Source: Rhodoferax sp. TH121
Lineage (GTDB): Bacteria > Pseudomonadota > Gammaproteobacteria > Burkholderiales > Burkholderiaceae_C
Assembly: GCF_002251855.1 (NCBI RefSeq)
Contig: NZ_NOXW01000018.1
Location: forward strand, 62,001-126,000
DNA length: 64,000 nucleotides
Reading direction: 5' to 3'
The translations under genes and the position numbers were made by a program. Below the pieces are notes generated by a model. It saw only the letters and a list, made by a program, of their open reading frames with translations. It did no database searches and was not told the origin of the DNA. Below, piece by piece: positions 9,014-17,193 of the stretch (position 1 is its first letter; every line of letters begins with the position of its first letter).

Positions 9014-10060
9014 TCAGCTGCGCGTCACCGTGGTCAGGTCCACAGGCCGGTGGGGGCCTTGTGCCACCGAGCTGCGCCACACGATGTGGGGAGCGAAGTC
9101 CCGCTCCACCGGCAAATTCAGTGCGTAACACATGTTCAACAGGAACCGGCAGGCGTTGGTGGTGACCTTGTCCATGGGAATGCGTACGGTGGTGAGCGTG
9201 GGGGCGGTGTAGGCGGCGATGTCGGTATCGTCGTAGCCAATGATGGACACATCCTGCGGCACCCGGCGGCCAGCCTGGACAAACCGCGTGATGGCGGCCA
9301 TGGCCATGACGTCGTTGGCGCAGAAAACGGCTGTGTAGTTCTGGTCATGCTGTGCCAACAGCTGCTCTGCCCCGGCATAGCCGGAAACAAAGCTGAAGGT
9401 GCCGTCCACATGGTGCTGAGGCTTCACCTGGACGCCATGGCGTCCCAGCTCGGCATGGAATCCGCGCATGCGGTCGTGGTTGTCAGGGGCATCGCGGTGG
9501 CCCTGGATCACGGCAATATCGCGGTGCCCTTGGGACAACAGGGCTATGGCCGCCAAGCGCCCGGCATGTTCATGGTCAACGCTGAAGGCATGCTGCCCCA
9601 ACACCGGGCTTTGCCGGTTGAGCAGCACCAGGCGGGGGTAGCGGCGGTAGAGGTCGGCCAGGTCGCTTTCCAGCAGGTCATTGCTGAGAATAAAAACTCC
9701 GTCGCACTGCCGCTGCATCAGAAATTCCACGCCTTGCAGGGCCTTCTGGCGTTCGTTGCCCTGGCCACAGGCATTGGCCGCCACCATGTGCCGGTCTACT
9801 GCCCGCAATTCGCGATCAATGGCCTGCAGGATGGGCGAGTAAAAGGAGCCTTCGAACAGGGGCACGTAGACCCCGAGCATGCCCAGGCTCTTGAGCGAGA
9901 GCGCACGCGCCACATTGGAGGGGCGGAAGTCCAGCTGCTGGATGGCTTTTTGCACGCGGGCCAATGCATCCGGTGATACGCCCCCGCGGCCCGAGATCGC
10001 CCGGGATGCGGTGCCTACGCCGACCTGCGCCAGCCTGGCGACATCTTTGATGGTGGCCAT
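9014..10060 (-). CDS. LacI-family transcriptional regulator (within the glycoside ABC operon)
   Basis: This 348-aa protein has an N-terminal LacI helix-turn-helix (IKDVARLAQVGVGTASRAIS) and a sugar-binding effector domain with FCANDVMAM and IIGYDDTDIA segments. It is embedded between the ABC ATPase gene (18 bases upstream) and the oxidoreductase gene (14 bases downstream), so it should be co-expressed with the system it presumably controls. It is one of three LacI regulators within 11.5 kb. Confidence 0.92.
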   Translation of the reverse strand: MATIKDVARLAQVGVGTASRAISGRGGVSPDALARVQKAIQQLDFRPSNVARALSLKSLGMLGVYVPLFEGSFYSPILQAIDRELRAVDRHMVAANACGQGNERQKALQGVEFLMQRQCDGVFILSNDLLESDLADLYRRYPRLVLLNRQSPVLGQHAFSVDHEHAGRLAAIALLSQGHRDIAVIQGHRDAPDNHDRMRGFHAELGRHGVQVKPQHHVDGTFSFVSGYAGAEQLLAQHDQNYTAVFCANDVMAMAAITRFVQAGRRVPQDVSIIGYDDTDIAAYTAPTLTTVRIPMDKVTTNACRFLLNMCYALNLPVERDFAPHIVWRSSVAQGPHRPVDLTTVTRS

Positions 10061-10078
10061 CGTACGTGTATTGATCCT

Positions 10079-11161
10079 TTACAGGCGGCGTTCTCCGTCA
10101 CCCTGGAAGATGGAGGCACGGGTGGCATCGACTGACAGTTCCAGGGTGGCGCCAGTCTGGTAGGTGGTGGCGCTTTCGGTGTGGATGCTCAGCGTCTGGC
10201 CCTGGCAATCCACCCACAGAATTTGGTGGGCGCCCATGGGTTCGATGAGCTTGATTTTTCCGGTGATGGATGAAACTCCACCGCCATGGGCGATTTGGAT
10301 GTGTTCGGGGCGGATACCCAGAATCACATCTTGCGATGACGGTGCATCGGCCAGGAACGGGTAGGCCGACACGTCCAGTACGAATTCGCCGGCACGTACC
10401 GTCCTGCGGCCTCCGCTCACATCGAGCACGCCCTTGATGAAATTCATGCTGGGAGAGCCCAGGAAGCCCGCCACAAACACATTGGTCGGTTTGCCATAGA
10501 CCACGGCAGGGGTGTCGATTTGCTGGATCTTTCCGTTACGCATGACCGCAATACGATCCGCCAAGGTCATGGCCTCCACTTGGTCGTGCGTCACGTAAAT
10601 CATGGTGGCGCTCAGGTTCTGGTGCAATTCCTTCAGCTCGCGGCGCAGCTCTGCGCGCAGCTTGGCGTCGAGGTTAGAGAGCGGTTCGTCGAACAGGAAC
10701 ACCTTGGCATCACGCACCAGCGCCCGCCCAATGGCCACACGTTGACGCTGGCCTCCCGAGAGTTGGGATGGGCGGCGTTTGAGCAGCTCCTTGAGCTGCA
10801 GCATGTCAGCAGCGCGGTTCACACGCTTCTCGATCTCTGCCTTGTCCACGCCGGCCACGCGCAGGCCGAAGGACATATTGCGCTCTACATTCATGGTGGG
10901 GTAGAGGGCGTAGGACTGGAACACCATGCCGATATCGCGGTCCTTGGGGTCCGCCCAAGTCACGTCCTTGTCGCCAATGATGATCTGACCGTCGTTGACG
11001 TCGTAAAAGCCGGCAATCGAATGCAGCAGGGTGGATTTGCCGCAGCCCGAAGGGCCCAGAAGCACGAGGAATTCGCCTTCCTGCACATCCAGGTTCATGG
11101 ATTTGAGGATGCTGTTGCCCCCCAGGGTGATGTCGAGGTCTTTGATATGGACGCTGGCCAT
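10079..11161 (-). CDS. Sugar ABC transporter ATP-binding protein (UgpC/MsmK type)
   Basis: This 360-aa ATPase has Walker A GPSGCGKST, signature LSGGQRQRVAIGRAL, Walker B VFLFDEPLSNLDAKLR and a C-terminal MalK-like TOBE domain (about residues 235-360). It energises import by the two permeases upstream. It is the fourth gene of the transporter unit: binding protein, two permeases, ATPase. MalK-type ATPases can be shared among transporters, so its use by other sugar systems is possible. Confidence 0.93.
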   Translation of the reverse strand: MASVHIKDLDITLGGNSILKSMNLDVQEGEFLVLLGPSGCGKSTLLHSIAGFYDVNDGQIIIGDKDVTWADPKDRDIGMVFQSYALYPTMNVERNMSFGLRVAGVDKAEIEKRVNRAADMLQLKELLKRRPSQLSGGQRQRVAIGRALVRDAKVFLFDEPLSNLDAKLRAELRRELKELHQNLSATMIYVTHDQVEAMTLADRIAVMRNGKIQQIDTPAVVYGKPTNVFVAGFLGSPSMNFIKGVLDVSGGRRTVRAGEFVLDVSAYPFLADAPSSQDVILGIRPEHIQIAHGGGVSSITGKIKLIEPMGAHQILWVDCQGQTLSIHTESATTYQTGATLELSVDATRASIFQGDGERRL

Positions 11162-11196
11162 GATGGAGTCTTTGTGGTGTAGGTTGAAAGAGAAGG

Positions 11197-12096
11197 TCAG
11201 CCCTTGACGGCGCCAGCGGCAATGCCACGGACGAACCAGCGGCCAGAGAAGAAATAGATGGCCAAGGGCACCAGGGAGGTGAGGATGGTGGCGGCCATGT
11301 CGATGTGGTAGCGGCGCTCGCCGAAGGTGGTGTTCACCAGATTGTTGAGCTGCACCGTCATGGGGTAGTTGTCCTTGCCCGCGAAGATCAGGCCGAACAG
11401 GTAGTCATTCCAGATGCCGGTGACCTGCAGGATGGTTGCCACGATGAGCATGGGTGTGGCCATGGGCAGCATGAGTTGCAGGAAGATGCGCCAGAAACCG
11501 CCGCCGTCAATGCGGGCCGCCTTGAATAACTCTTGGGGTACCGAGACGTAGTAGTTGCGGAACAGCAGCGTGAGCACCGGCATGCCAAAAATACAGTGCA
11601 CCAGCAGGATGGCCCAGTAGGTGTTGTAGAAGCCGCCCATGCGGAACCAGGACACCAGAGGGTAGATCATGACCTGGAAGGGTACAAAGGCGCCCAGCAT
11701 CAGGATGGCAAACAGCAGGTCTCCCCATTTGGAGCGCCAGAAGCTCAGGGCGTAGCCGTTGAGTGCGCCGAGAAATACCGACAACACAGTGGCGGGAATC
11801 GCCAATCGCACAGAGTTCCAGAATCCGCCTTGGATACCCTCGCAGGCCACGGAAATGCAGGCAGTGGACCAGGCTTCCACCCAGTTGCCGAACTGGGGAT
11901 TCGTCGGCCAAGCAAACAACAGGGACTGCCGGACCTCTGGCCCGGCTTTTAATGATGTGATGACCATCACATACAGCGGCAACAGAAAGAAAGCCGAGAC
12001 GCTGATCAAAAAGGCATAGACGCCCAAACGTGCAGGGGTGAAGGCGCTGCGGCGCGGCCGGGCGGCCTTGGCAGGGAGCGAAATAGTCGTGTTCAT
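11197..12096 (-). CDS. Carbohydrate ABC transporter permease (MalG-like)
   Basis: This inner-membrane permease has about six transmembrane segments and the conserved EAA loop near the C-terminal half (ELFKAARIDGGGFWRIFLQLMLP). I chose the ATG at 12096 (299 aa), 13 bases after the stop of the upstream permease gene. An alternative ATG at 12123 would overlap that stop and add nine residues. Together with the MalF-like protein it forms the translocation channel for the sugar bound by the periplasmic protein at 13123-14349. Confidence 0.9.
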   Translation of the reverse strand: MNTTISLPAKAARPRRSAFTPARLGVYAFLISVSAFFLLPLYVMVITSLKAGPEVRQSLLFAWPTNPQFGNWVEAWSTACISVACEGIQGGFWNSVRLAIPATVLSVFLGALNGYALSFWRSKWGDLLFAILMLGAFVPFQVMIYPLVSWFRMGGFYNTYWAILLVHCIFGMPVLTLLFRNYYVSVPQELFKAARIDGGGFWRIFLQLMLPMATPMLIVATILQVTGIWNDYLFGLIFAGKDNYPMTVQLNNLVNTTFGERRYHIDMAATILTSLVPLAIYFFSGRWFVRGIAAGAVKG

Positions 12097-12109
12097 GGCG
12101 GAAGTACTT

Positions 12110-13009
12110 TCAATGTCCGGCATTGAGGCGGGCCTGTACCTTGGAGCGCCAGTACAGCAGGGGGGTGAGAACCGTGAAGACGGTGATCAGCATGACGACG
12201 GACGCCGCGGACGCCAAAGCAATGTTGTTGCGTTCGAACAGGTGGTCGATGATGAACTTGGCTGGTACTTCGCTGGCGTCCCCGGGGCCGCCACGCGTCA
12301 TCACGGCCACGATGTCGAATGTGCGCACCAAAGCGACTGCCAGCAGCACGAATGCCGTGGCAAAGGCCGGACCGATCTGCGGCAACACGATGCTCCAGTA
12401 ATAGCGCGGTTTGGAGATGCCTTCAAGCTGGGCTGCCTTCCACTGTTCCTCGTCGACCCCGCGCAATGCCGCGAGGATGATGGCCATGGTGGTGCCTGAG
12501 CCTTGCCAGACCATGGCAATGCCAACCGCATAAATCACCAGGTCCTGCCGGGTGGTCCAGTCGAAGACGAAGGACTCCCATCCCATTTCACGGAAGGCAT
12601 TTTGAAGCCCCAGGCCAGGGTTGAACAGCCACTGCCAGATCAGGCCAGTGACGACGAAACTCATGGCGAATGGGTAGAGAAAAATCGTGCGAAACCAGCT
12701 TTCACCCTTGATGCGCTGGTCAATGAAAATTGCCATCAGAGTGCCGAGCACGATGACGCCGCCAATATAGACGACGGCCAAAATGCCCATGTGCTGCAAT
12801 GACACCATCCACCGGTCGGTATTGAACAGGCGTTCAAACTGCATCAGGCCCACCCAGTCGTCTTTGGGCAGCATACGGGAAGTGGAGAACGAAATGCGAA
12901 TGCTCCACAGCACTGAACCTACATAGGCCAGCAGCGTGGTGATGGCCAGCGGCAACAGGGCGGCATTGAGCGCCAGATGAAAGCGGCGTGGTCTTGAACT
13001 ACGTGCCAT
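12110..13009 (-). CDS. Carbohydrate ABC transporter permease (MalF/UgpA-like)
   Basis: This 299-aa inner-membrane protein has six predicted transmembrane segments and the EAA motif (EEQWKAAQLEGISKPRYYWS) that contacts the ATPase. It is the partner of the MalG-like permease immediately downstream. It is separated from the binding-protein gene by 113 bases holding two hairpins, which fits lower expression of the membrane components than of the binding protein. Confidence 0.92.
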   Translation of the reverse strand: MARSSRPRRFHLALNAALLPLAITTLLAYVGSVLWSIRISFSTSRMLPKDDWVGLMQFERLFNTDRWMVSLQHMGILAVVYIGGVIVLGTLMAIFIDQRIKGESWFRTIFLYPFAMSFVVTGLIWQWLFNPGLGLQNAFREMGWESFVFDWTTRQDLVIYAVGIAMVWQGSGTTMAIILAALRGVDEEQWKAAQLEGISKPRYYWSIVLPQIGPAFATAFVLLAVALVRTFDIVAVMTRGGPGDASEVPAKFIIDHLFERNNIALASAASVVMLITVFTVLTPLLYWRSKVQARLNAGH

Positions 13010-13035
13010 GGTAAATCTCTCGGGTCACGTGAAAG

Positions 13036-13066
13036 TCCTGCTCGGCAGCGGGTCTGCCGAGCAGGA
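13036..13066 (-). other. Strong intercistronic hairpin 1 between the binding-protein and permease genes
   Basis: TCCTGCTCGGCAG and CTGCCGAGCAGGA form a perfect 13-bp stem around a 5-base loop. No T-run follows on the minus strand, so this looks more like an mRNA-stabilising stem (as in malE-malF type spacers) than an intrinsic terminator. Confidence 0.75.
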
Positions 13067-13084
13067 TTGCACTTTTGCAGGACG

Positions 13085-13115
13085 GGGTCGGAGCAAGCAT
13101 TGGCTGCCCCGACCC
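13085..13115 (-). other. Intercistronic hairpin 2 immediately after the binding-protein stop
   Basis: GGGTCGG and CCGACCC form a 7-bp stem around a 17-base loop, starting 8 bases after the stop codon of the binding-protein gene. With the adjacent 13-bp stem it would protect the upstream mRNA from 3' decay. Confidence 0.6.
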
Positions 13116-13122
13116 ATGGCAC

Positions 13123-14349
13123 TTAGAGCTTCAGTGCGGAAGCGACAGCTTTGACGACATCGTCAGCGGACTGGGCGGAGTTCCAGTATTTGCTGATGGC
13201 ATCTTCGAATGCGCCCTTCACGTCGGGCGACAGCAGATCATCAATGCCTTCGATCAGGCGGTTTTCTTTCACAGCCTTCACGCCTTGCGCTGCGCAGATG
13301 TCCACGCCGCTCAGGTCCACATCGGTACGGATGGGGATGGAGCCTTTCTTGTTGTTGAAAGCCACTTGGACGGCGGGCGAAATCATCATTTCAGCCAGCT
13401 TCTTCTGGGTTTCAGCGCTGCCCGCGGCCTTGTTGCGTGGGAACACGAACACGTCACCGCCGATGGAGTACGGACTATTGGCGCCGCCTGCCATGAAGCA
13501 ACCGAAGTCCTTGCCGGCTGCCTTGTTGGCGTTGATGAACTCGCCCTTGGCCCAGTCACCCATCATCTGGAAGCCGGCCTTGCCGTCGATCACCATGCCG
13601 GTAGCCAAGTTCCAGTCGCGGCCGGGGGAGCCGGGGTCCACGTAGGACTTCAGCTTCTTGAAGTTTTCCACCGCCTTTTTGAAGCCCGGGCCTGAGACGT
13701 CCTTGTTCTTGAACGTCTTCAGGTACAGGTCACGGCCACCGGTTGCAATCAGGATGGAACGGAAGGTGATGTTCTCCTGCCAGCCTTGACCACCCAATGC
13801 CAGGGGCGTCACGCCGGTGGCCTTGACTTTGTCCAGCGCTGCGAAGAACTCGTCCAGGTTGGCGGGGTCCTTGGTCACGCCAGCCTTGGCCAATACGGCC
13901 TTGTTGTACCAAATCCAGTTTTCGTTGTGCAGGTTGACAGGCACGGCGTAGTAGTGGCCATTCACTTTGACCTGACCCTTGATCTTCTCAGGCAGGATCT
14001 TGTCCCAGTTGCCCTTGGCAGCGACATCATCGAGGTTATTCAACAAACCTTCCTTGATGATTTCCTCGTATTGCTTGCCGTAGTTGAACTGCGCTGTCAT
14101 GGGGGGATCACCACCGATGGTGCGATTAATGATCACGGTGCGTGCCTGAGCGCCACCGCCGCCGGCAACAGGTGTATCCACCCAGGTTCCGCCGGCCTTG
14201 GTGTAAGCCGCAGCAAATTCCTTGATGGCGGCGGCTTCGCCACCGGAGGTCCACCAGTGGATCACTTCGGCTTTTTGTGCGTGGGCTGCGCCCATCAGTC
14301 CCATGGTGGCCAAGCAGGCTGCCAAGGCATGTTTCTTCAAGATGCTCAT
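13123..14349 (-). CDS. Sugar ABC transporter periplasmic substrate-binding protein
   Basis: This 408-aa protein has a typical Sec signal peptide (MSILKKHALAACLATMGLMG, cleavage after AHA near residue 24) and an extracellular solute-binding family 1 fold. The EVIHWWTSGGEAAAIKEF opening resembles glucose/mannose-type binding proteins (GtsA group). I chose the ATG at 14349 because AGAGGAGA lies just upstream; the open frame extends 21 codons further without a signal. It delivers sugar to the MalFG-like permeases encoded downstream. The surrounding beta-glucosidase genes suggest a gluco-oligosaccharide or glucoside ligand, which is inference. Confidence 0.92.
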   Translation of the reverse strand: MSILKKHALAACLATMGLMGAAHAQKAEVIHWWTSGGEAAAIKEFAAAYTKAGGTWVDTPVAGGGGAQARTVIINRTIGGDPPMTAQFNYGKQYEEIIKEGLLNNLDDVAAKGNWDKILPEKIKGQVKVNGHYYAVPVNLHNENWIWYNKAVLAKAGVTKDPANLDEFFAALDKVKATGVTPLALGGQGWQENITFRSILIATGGRDLYLKTFKNKDVSGPGFKKAVENFKKLKSYVDPGSPGRDWNLATGMVIDGKAGFQMMGDWAKGEFINANKAAGKDFGCFMAGGANSPYSIGGDVFVFPRNKAAGSAETQKKLAEMMISPAVQVAFNNKKGSIPIRTDVDLSGVDICAAQGVKAVKENRLIEGIDDLLSPDVKGAFEDAISKYWNSAQSADDVVKAVASALKL

Positions 14350-14375
14350 TGTTGTCTCCTCTAAGGTGGGCAAGT

Positions 14376-14392
14376 GCCCGTTAAAAACGGGC
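14376..14392 (-). other. Hairpin in the GH1 - binding-protein spacer
   Basis: GCCCGTTAAAAACGGGC forms a 6-bp GC-rich stem with a 5-base loop. It lies between the stop of the upstream beta-glucosidase gene and the ribosome binding site of the binding-protein gene. It has no T-run and could be a processing or stabilising element at the 5' end of the transporter mRNA. Confidence 0.5.
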
Positions 14393-14422
14393 CGACGGGC
14401 GTGATTACCCATCGGCTCCGGA

Positions 14423-15817
14423 TCAAGACCCCCGCCGGAGGGCCAGGAACGCCTGCAAGGCCTTGCCGCTGTGCTTCAGCGTGCGGGCCTGTGTCTTGTA
14501 ATCCACGTGCGTGATGCCAAATCGGCGCTCATAGCCGAATGCCCACTCAAAGTTATCCATCAGGGACCACACAAAGTAGCCCCGCACATCCACGCCCGCA
14601 TCGATGGCCCGACTCACCGCCGCAAAGTGCGATTGCATAAAGCGCATGCGCTGTTCGTCGACCACCTCACCGTTGACCACGGCGTCATCGGAGGCCATGC
14701 CGTTTTCGGTGATGTAGATGGGGGGCAGGCGGTCGTATTGCGCCTTGAAGCGTCGCAGCAGGTCTTCCAGGCCTTGGGGGTACACCTCCCAACCCATCTG
14801 GGTGCGTTCCACGCCTTCGAGTGGAACGTCGACAAAACCGGTTCCACCATCGCTGTGCAGGTTGCAGCGGAAGTAGTAGTTGATGCCCATGAAGTCCATC
14901 GGGCGGCTGATGATGTCCATGTCACCGTCCAGCACCAGCGGCTCGGTTCCGGGCCACAACTTGAACACCTCTTCGGGGTAGCTGCCCTGGAGCAAGGGTT
15001 GCAAGATCCAGTCGTTGTGCTGCACTTCGTAGCGGCGGGCAGCGATGATGTCCGCTTCTTTGCTGCTGTCCGTGGTGCCGCGGCCCACGTTGCAGACGAT
15101 GCCGCGCTTGGCGCTCGGGTCATTGGCTTCGAGGACGGGCAATGCCAAGCCATGGCCGAGCAGCAAATGGTGCAGGGCCTGCGTGGGGTAGCGGGGGTTG
15201 GCCAGGCCGGGGGCGTGGTGGCCATTGCCATAACCCAGGTAGGCGGAACACCAAGGCTCATTGAGTGTGGCCCAGCCGGTGACCAGGCCCTTGAGTTCGC
15301 GGCTGACCAGGTCTGCGTATTCGGCAAAGCGGTAGGCGGTGTCGCGGTTGAGCCAGCCGCCGCGGTCTTCCAGATGTTGGGGCAGGTCCCAGTGGTAGAG
15401 CGTGACAAAACGCTGAATACCTTTGTCAGCCAGGCGCTGGAGCAGCTTTTTATAGAAATCCAGGCCCTTGCGGTTGGGGGTGCCATCCGCGTGCATGACG
15501 CGCGGCCATGCGATGGAAAGGCGGTAGGCGTCCACACCAATAGACTCAATCAGGTCCACATCTTCGCTCCAGCGGTGGTAGTGGTCGCAGGCGCCGTCGC
15601 CGGTATCACCGTGCAGCACCTTGCCAGGCGTGGCGGAGAAGGTGTCCCAGATGCTGGGCAGGCGACCGTCTTCATGGATGGCGCCCTCGATCTGGTAGGA
15701 CGCGGTAGCCACGCCCCAGACGAACTCTGGATGGGCCATGCGGGAGTTGGCGGGGGGCGCAATCTGCGCTGCCAGAGCCTTGGCGTTGGGCGCAATGCTG
15801 GGCTTGGTGCTTGTCAT
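14423..15817 (-). CDS. GH1 beta-glucosidase (coupled to lacI)
   Basis: This 464-aa family GH1 enzyme carries the catalytic acid/base in TLNEPWC (glutamate 187) and the nucleophile in IYITENG near residue 375. The N-terminal FVWGVATASYQIEGA and C-terminal WSLMDNFEW signatures are intact. It has about 25 extra N-terminal residues and no signal peptide, so it acts in the cytoplasm. Its ATG overlaps the stop of the upstream lacI gene (ATGA), indicating translational coupling, and CGGAG precedes it. It hydrolyses beta-linked disaccharides or aryl glucosides imported by the transporter encoded next in the operon. Confidence 0.93.
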   Translation of the reverse strand: MTSTKPSIAPNAKALAAQIAPPANSRMAHPEFVWGVATASYQIEGAIHEDGRLPSIWDTFSATPGKVLHGDTGDGACDHYHRWSEDVDLIESIGVDAYRLSIAWPRVMHADGTPNRKGLDFYKKLLQRLADKGIQRFVTLYHWDLPQHLEDRGGWLNRDTAYRFAEYADLVSRELKGLVTGWATLNEPWCSAYLGYGNGHHAPGLANPRYPTQALHHLLLGHGLALPVLEANDPSAKRGIVCNVGRGTTDSSKEADIIAARRYEVQHNDWILQPLLQGSYPEEVFKLWPGTEPLVLDGDMDIISRPMDFMGINYYFRCNLHSDGGTGFVDVPLEGVERTQMGWEVYPQGLEDLLRRFKAQYDRLPPIYITENGMASDDAVVNGEVVDEQRMRFMQSHFAAVSRAIDAGVDVRGYFVWSLMDNFEWAFGYERRFGITHVDYKTQARTLKHSGKALQAFLALRRGS

Positions 15818-16977
15818 GGAATGGACTCCGTTGAGTGCGCGTAACCGTCGTCGGCCAGGATTTTGGGATCGTGGTCGACAAAACTTGGAACCGGTTCCGC
15901 GCTGGAGCCGAATTGAAACACCATCGCGTGGGCCGGCTTATCAGAGCTTTCCCTTAGTAACTCGCCGTAACGCAGTTCACATGGCAAAACGCGTTGCAAG
16001 GTTTCCACGGCCTCACCTTGTATGCGGCGCAACAGGAAATCGCACAAGGTGCTGGCCACCACCCGGATGTCGAGAAACAGTGTGGCGGGTGGCGGGTACA
16101 GGTAGTGGTTGATCAGTGCGCCATCGCGTGACACCAGTTCTACGTCGGTTCCCGGCGTTTGCCCCGCATCGCGCAGGCCGGCCATGATGCCCAAGGTGGA
16201 AATTTCGTTGGCGCAGACAAACCCGGTGGGCGCATGGGTGGTTTCGGCCAGTTCCCTTGCGATACGGCGGGCGACGCGCGCATCTTGCACGCCTTCGCAT
16301 AACAGCGTGGGATCGACCGGCAGCCCCGCCTGTTTGAGCGCCGCCCAATAGCCGCGGCGGCGCTGCAGCGCATAGGTATAGAGCAGCGGTGGGCTGATGA
16401 GCGCAATGCGCCGGTGGCCGCGCTGAATCAGGTGCCGGGTGGCGACGAAAGCGGCTTGTTCATTGTCCGCGTCCACGTAGGGGTGTTCTGACACCAGCTC
16501 GGTGCGGCCAAAGGTGACGAAGGGGAAGTTGTGCTCCAGCAGATAACGCACACGCGCGTCCTGTGGCTGGGTGGTGTCCAGCACGATGCCATCGGCCAGC
16601 CGGCCTTTGACGATGCGGCGTATAGCGGGCAGCGGGTCTTCAGTGGCGGTGTTCCAGGGTTCAATTTGCAGCTGGTACGGTGTGCCGGCCAAGCTGCTGG
16701 CAATGGTCTCGATCTGCGCTGCCACGATGGCATCGGGTACGTCCTGCATGGGTGCCACGGCCTTTTGGTAATACAGCAGGAAGGTCCGGCCCGTGCGCAG
16801 TTTGACGCCACGCAGATCTGGCTCGTAGCCCGCAGTTTGGGCGGCTTGGCGGACGGCCTTCACCGTGTCGGCGCTCACATCGGGGGCGCCTTTGAGGGCT
16901 TTGGAAACCGTGGAAACAGACAGACCCAAGCCTTGCGCAAGGCTTTTGAGGGTGGGGCGTACCTTGGAGGTGGCCAT
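15814..16977 (-). CDS. LacI-family transcriptional regulator (first gene of the glucoside unit)
   Basis: This 387-aa protein has a LacI helix-turn-helix at about residues 8-30 (LKSLAQGLGLSVSTVSKALK) and a ligand-binding domain, with a C-terminal extension of about 40 residues beyond the usual end. It is the promoter-proximal gene of the minus-strand run that continues to position 6592. It is divergent from the beta-mannosidase gene. Two identical LacI-type operators lie in the 216-base intergenic region, so it probably represses both directions and itself. Confidence 0.92.
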   Translation of the reverse strand: MATSKVRPTLKSLAQGLGLSVSTVSKALKGAPDVSADTVKAVRQAAQTAGYEPDLRGVKLRTGRTFLLYYQKAVAPMQDVPDAIVAAQIETIASSLAGTPYQLQIEPWNTATEDPLPAIRRIVKGRLADGIVLDTTQPQDARVRYLLEHNFPFVTFGRTELVSEHPYVDADNEQAAFVATRHLIQRGHRRIALISPPLLYTYALQRRRGYWAALKQAGLPVDPTLLCEGVQDARVARRIARELAETTHAPTGFVCANEISTLGIMAGLRDAGQTPGTDVELVSRDGALINHYLYPPPATLFLDIRVVASTLCDFLLRRIQGEAVETLQRVLPCELRYGELLRESSDKPAHAMVFQFGSSAEPVPSFVDHDPKILADDGYAHSTESIP

Positions 16978-16996
16978 GTGACTGTTACGAATCAGG

Positions 16997-17009
16997 TTTC
17001 GAAAACGTT
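16997..17009. promoter_or_regulatory. LacI-type operator, copy 1
   Basis: TTTCGAAAACGTT is repeated exactly 134 bases away at 17131-17143. Around its CG centre the longer CGAAAACGTTATCG is symmetric at 12 of 14 positions, as expected for LacI-family operators. It lies about 20 bases upstream of the lacI start. Confidence 0.7.
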
Positions 17010-17130
17010 ATCGGGCTGGTGTGCTGTCTACAGGCTAAAAAACAAACATTAACAAAGGATTAAATCAATAATTAAAGACTTTTCGTATGGTGCCAATGCT
17101 GGATTACCCTCGTAACTGCCTTGTTCCAGT

Positions 17131-17143
17131 TTTCGAAAACGTT
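17131..17143. promoter_or_regulatory. LacI-type operator, copy 2
   Basis: This is the same 13-mer as at 16997-17009. It is embedded in the perfect 12-bp palindrome GTTTTCGAAAAC (17129-17140) and followed by GTTTTTT. It lies about 50 bases upstream of the beta-mannosidase start. Two operators 134 bases apart would permit looping across the divergent promoters. Confidence 0.7.
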
Positions 17144-17193
17144 TTTTATTTCTACACTGCGGCGCTTCTTCCCCCATTTGCGCAAGGCTCCCC

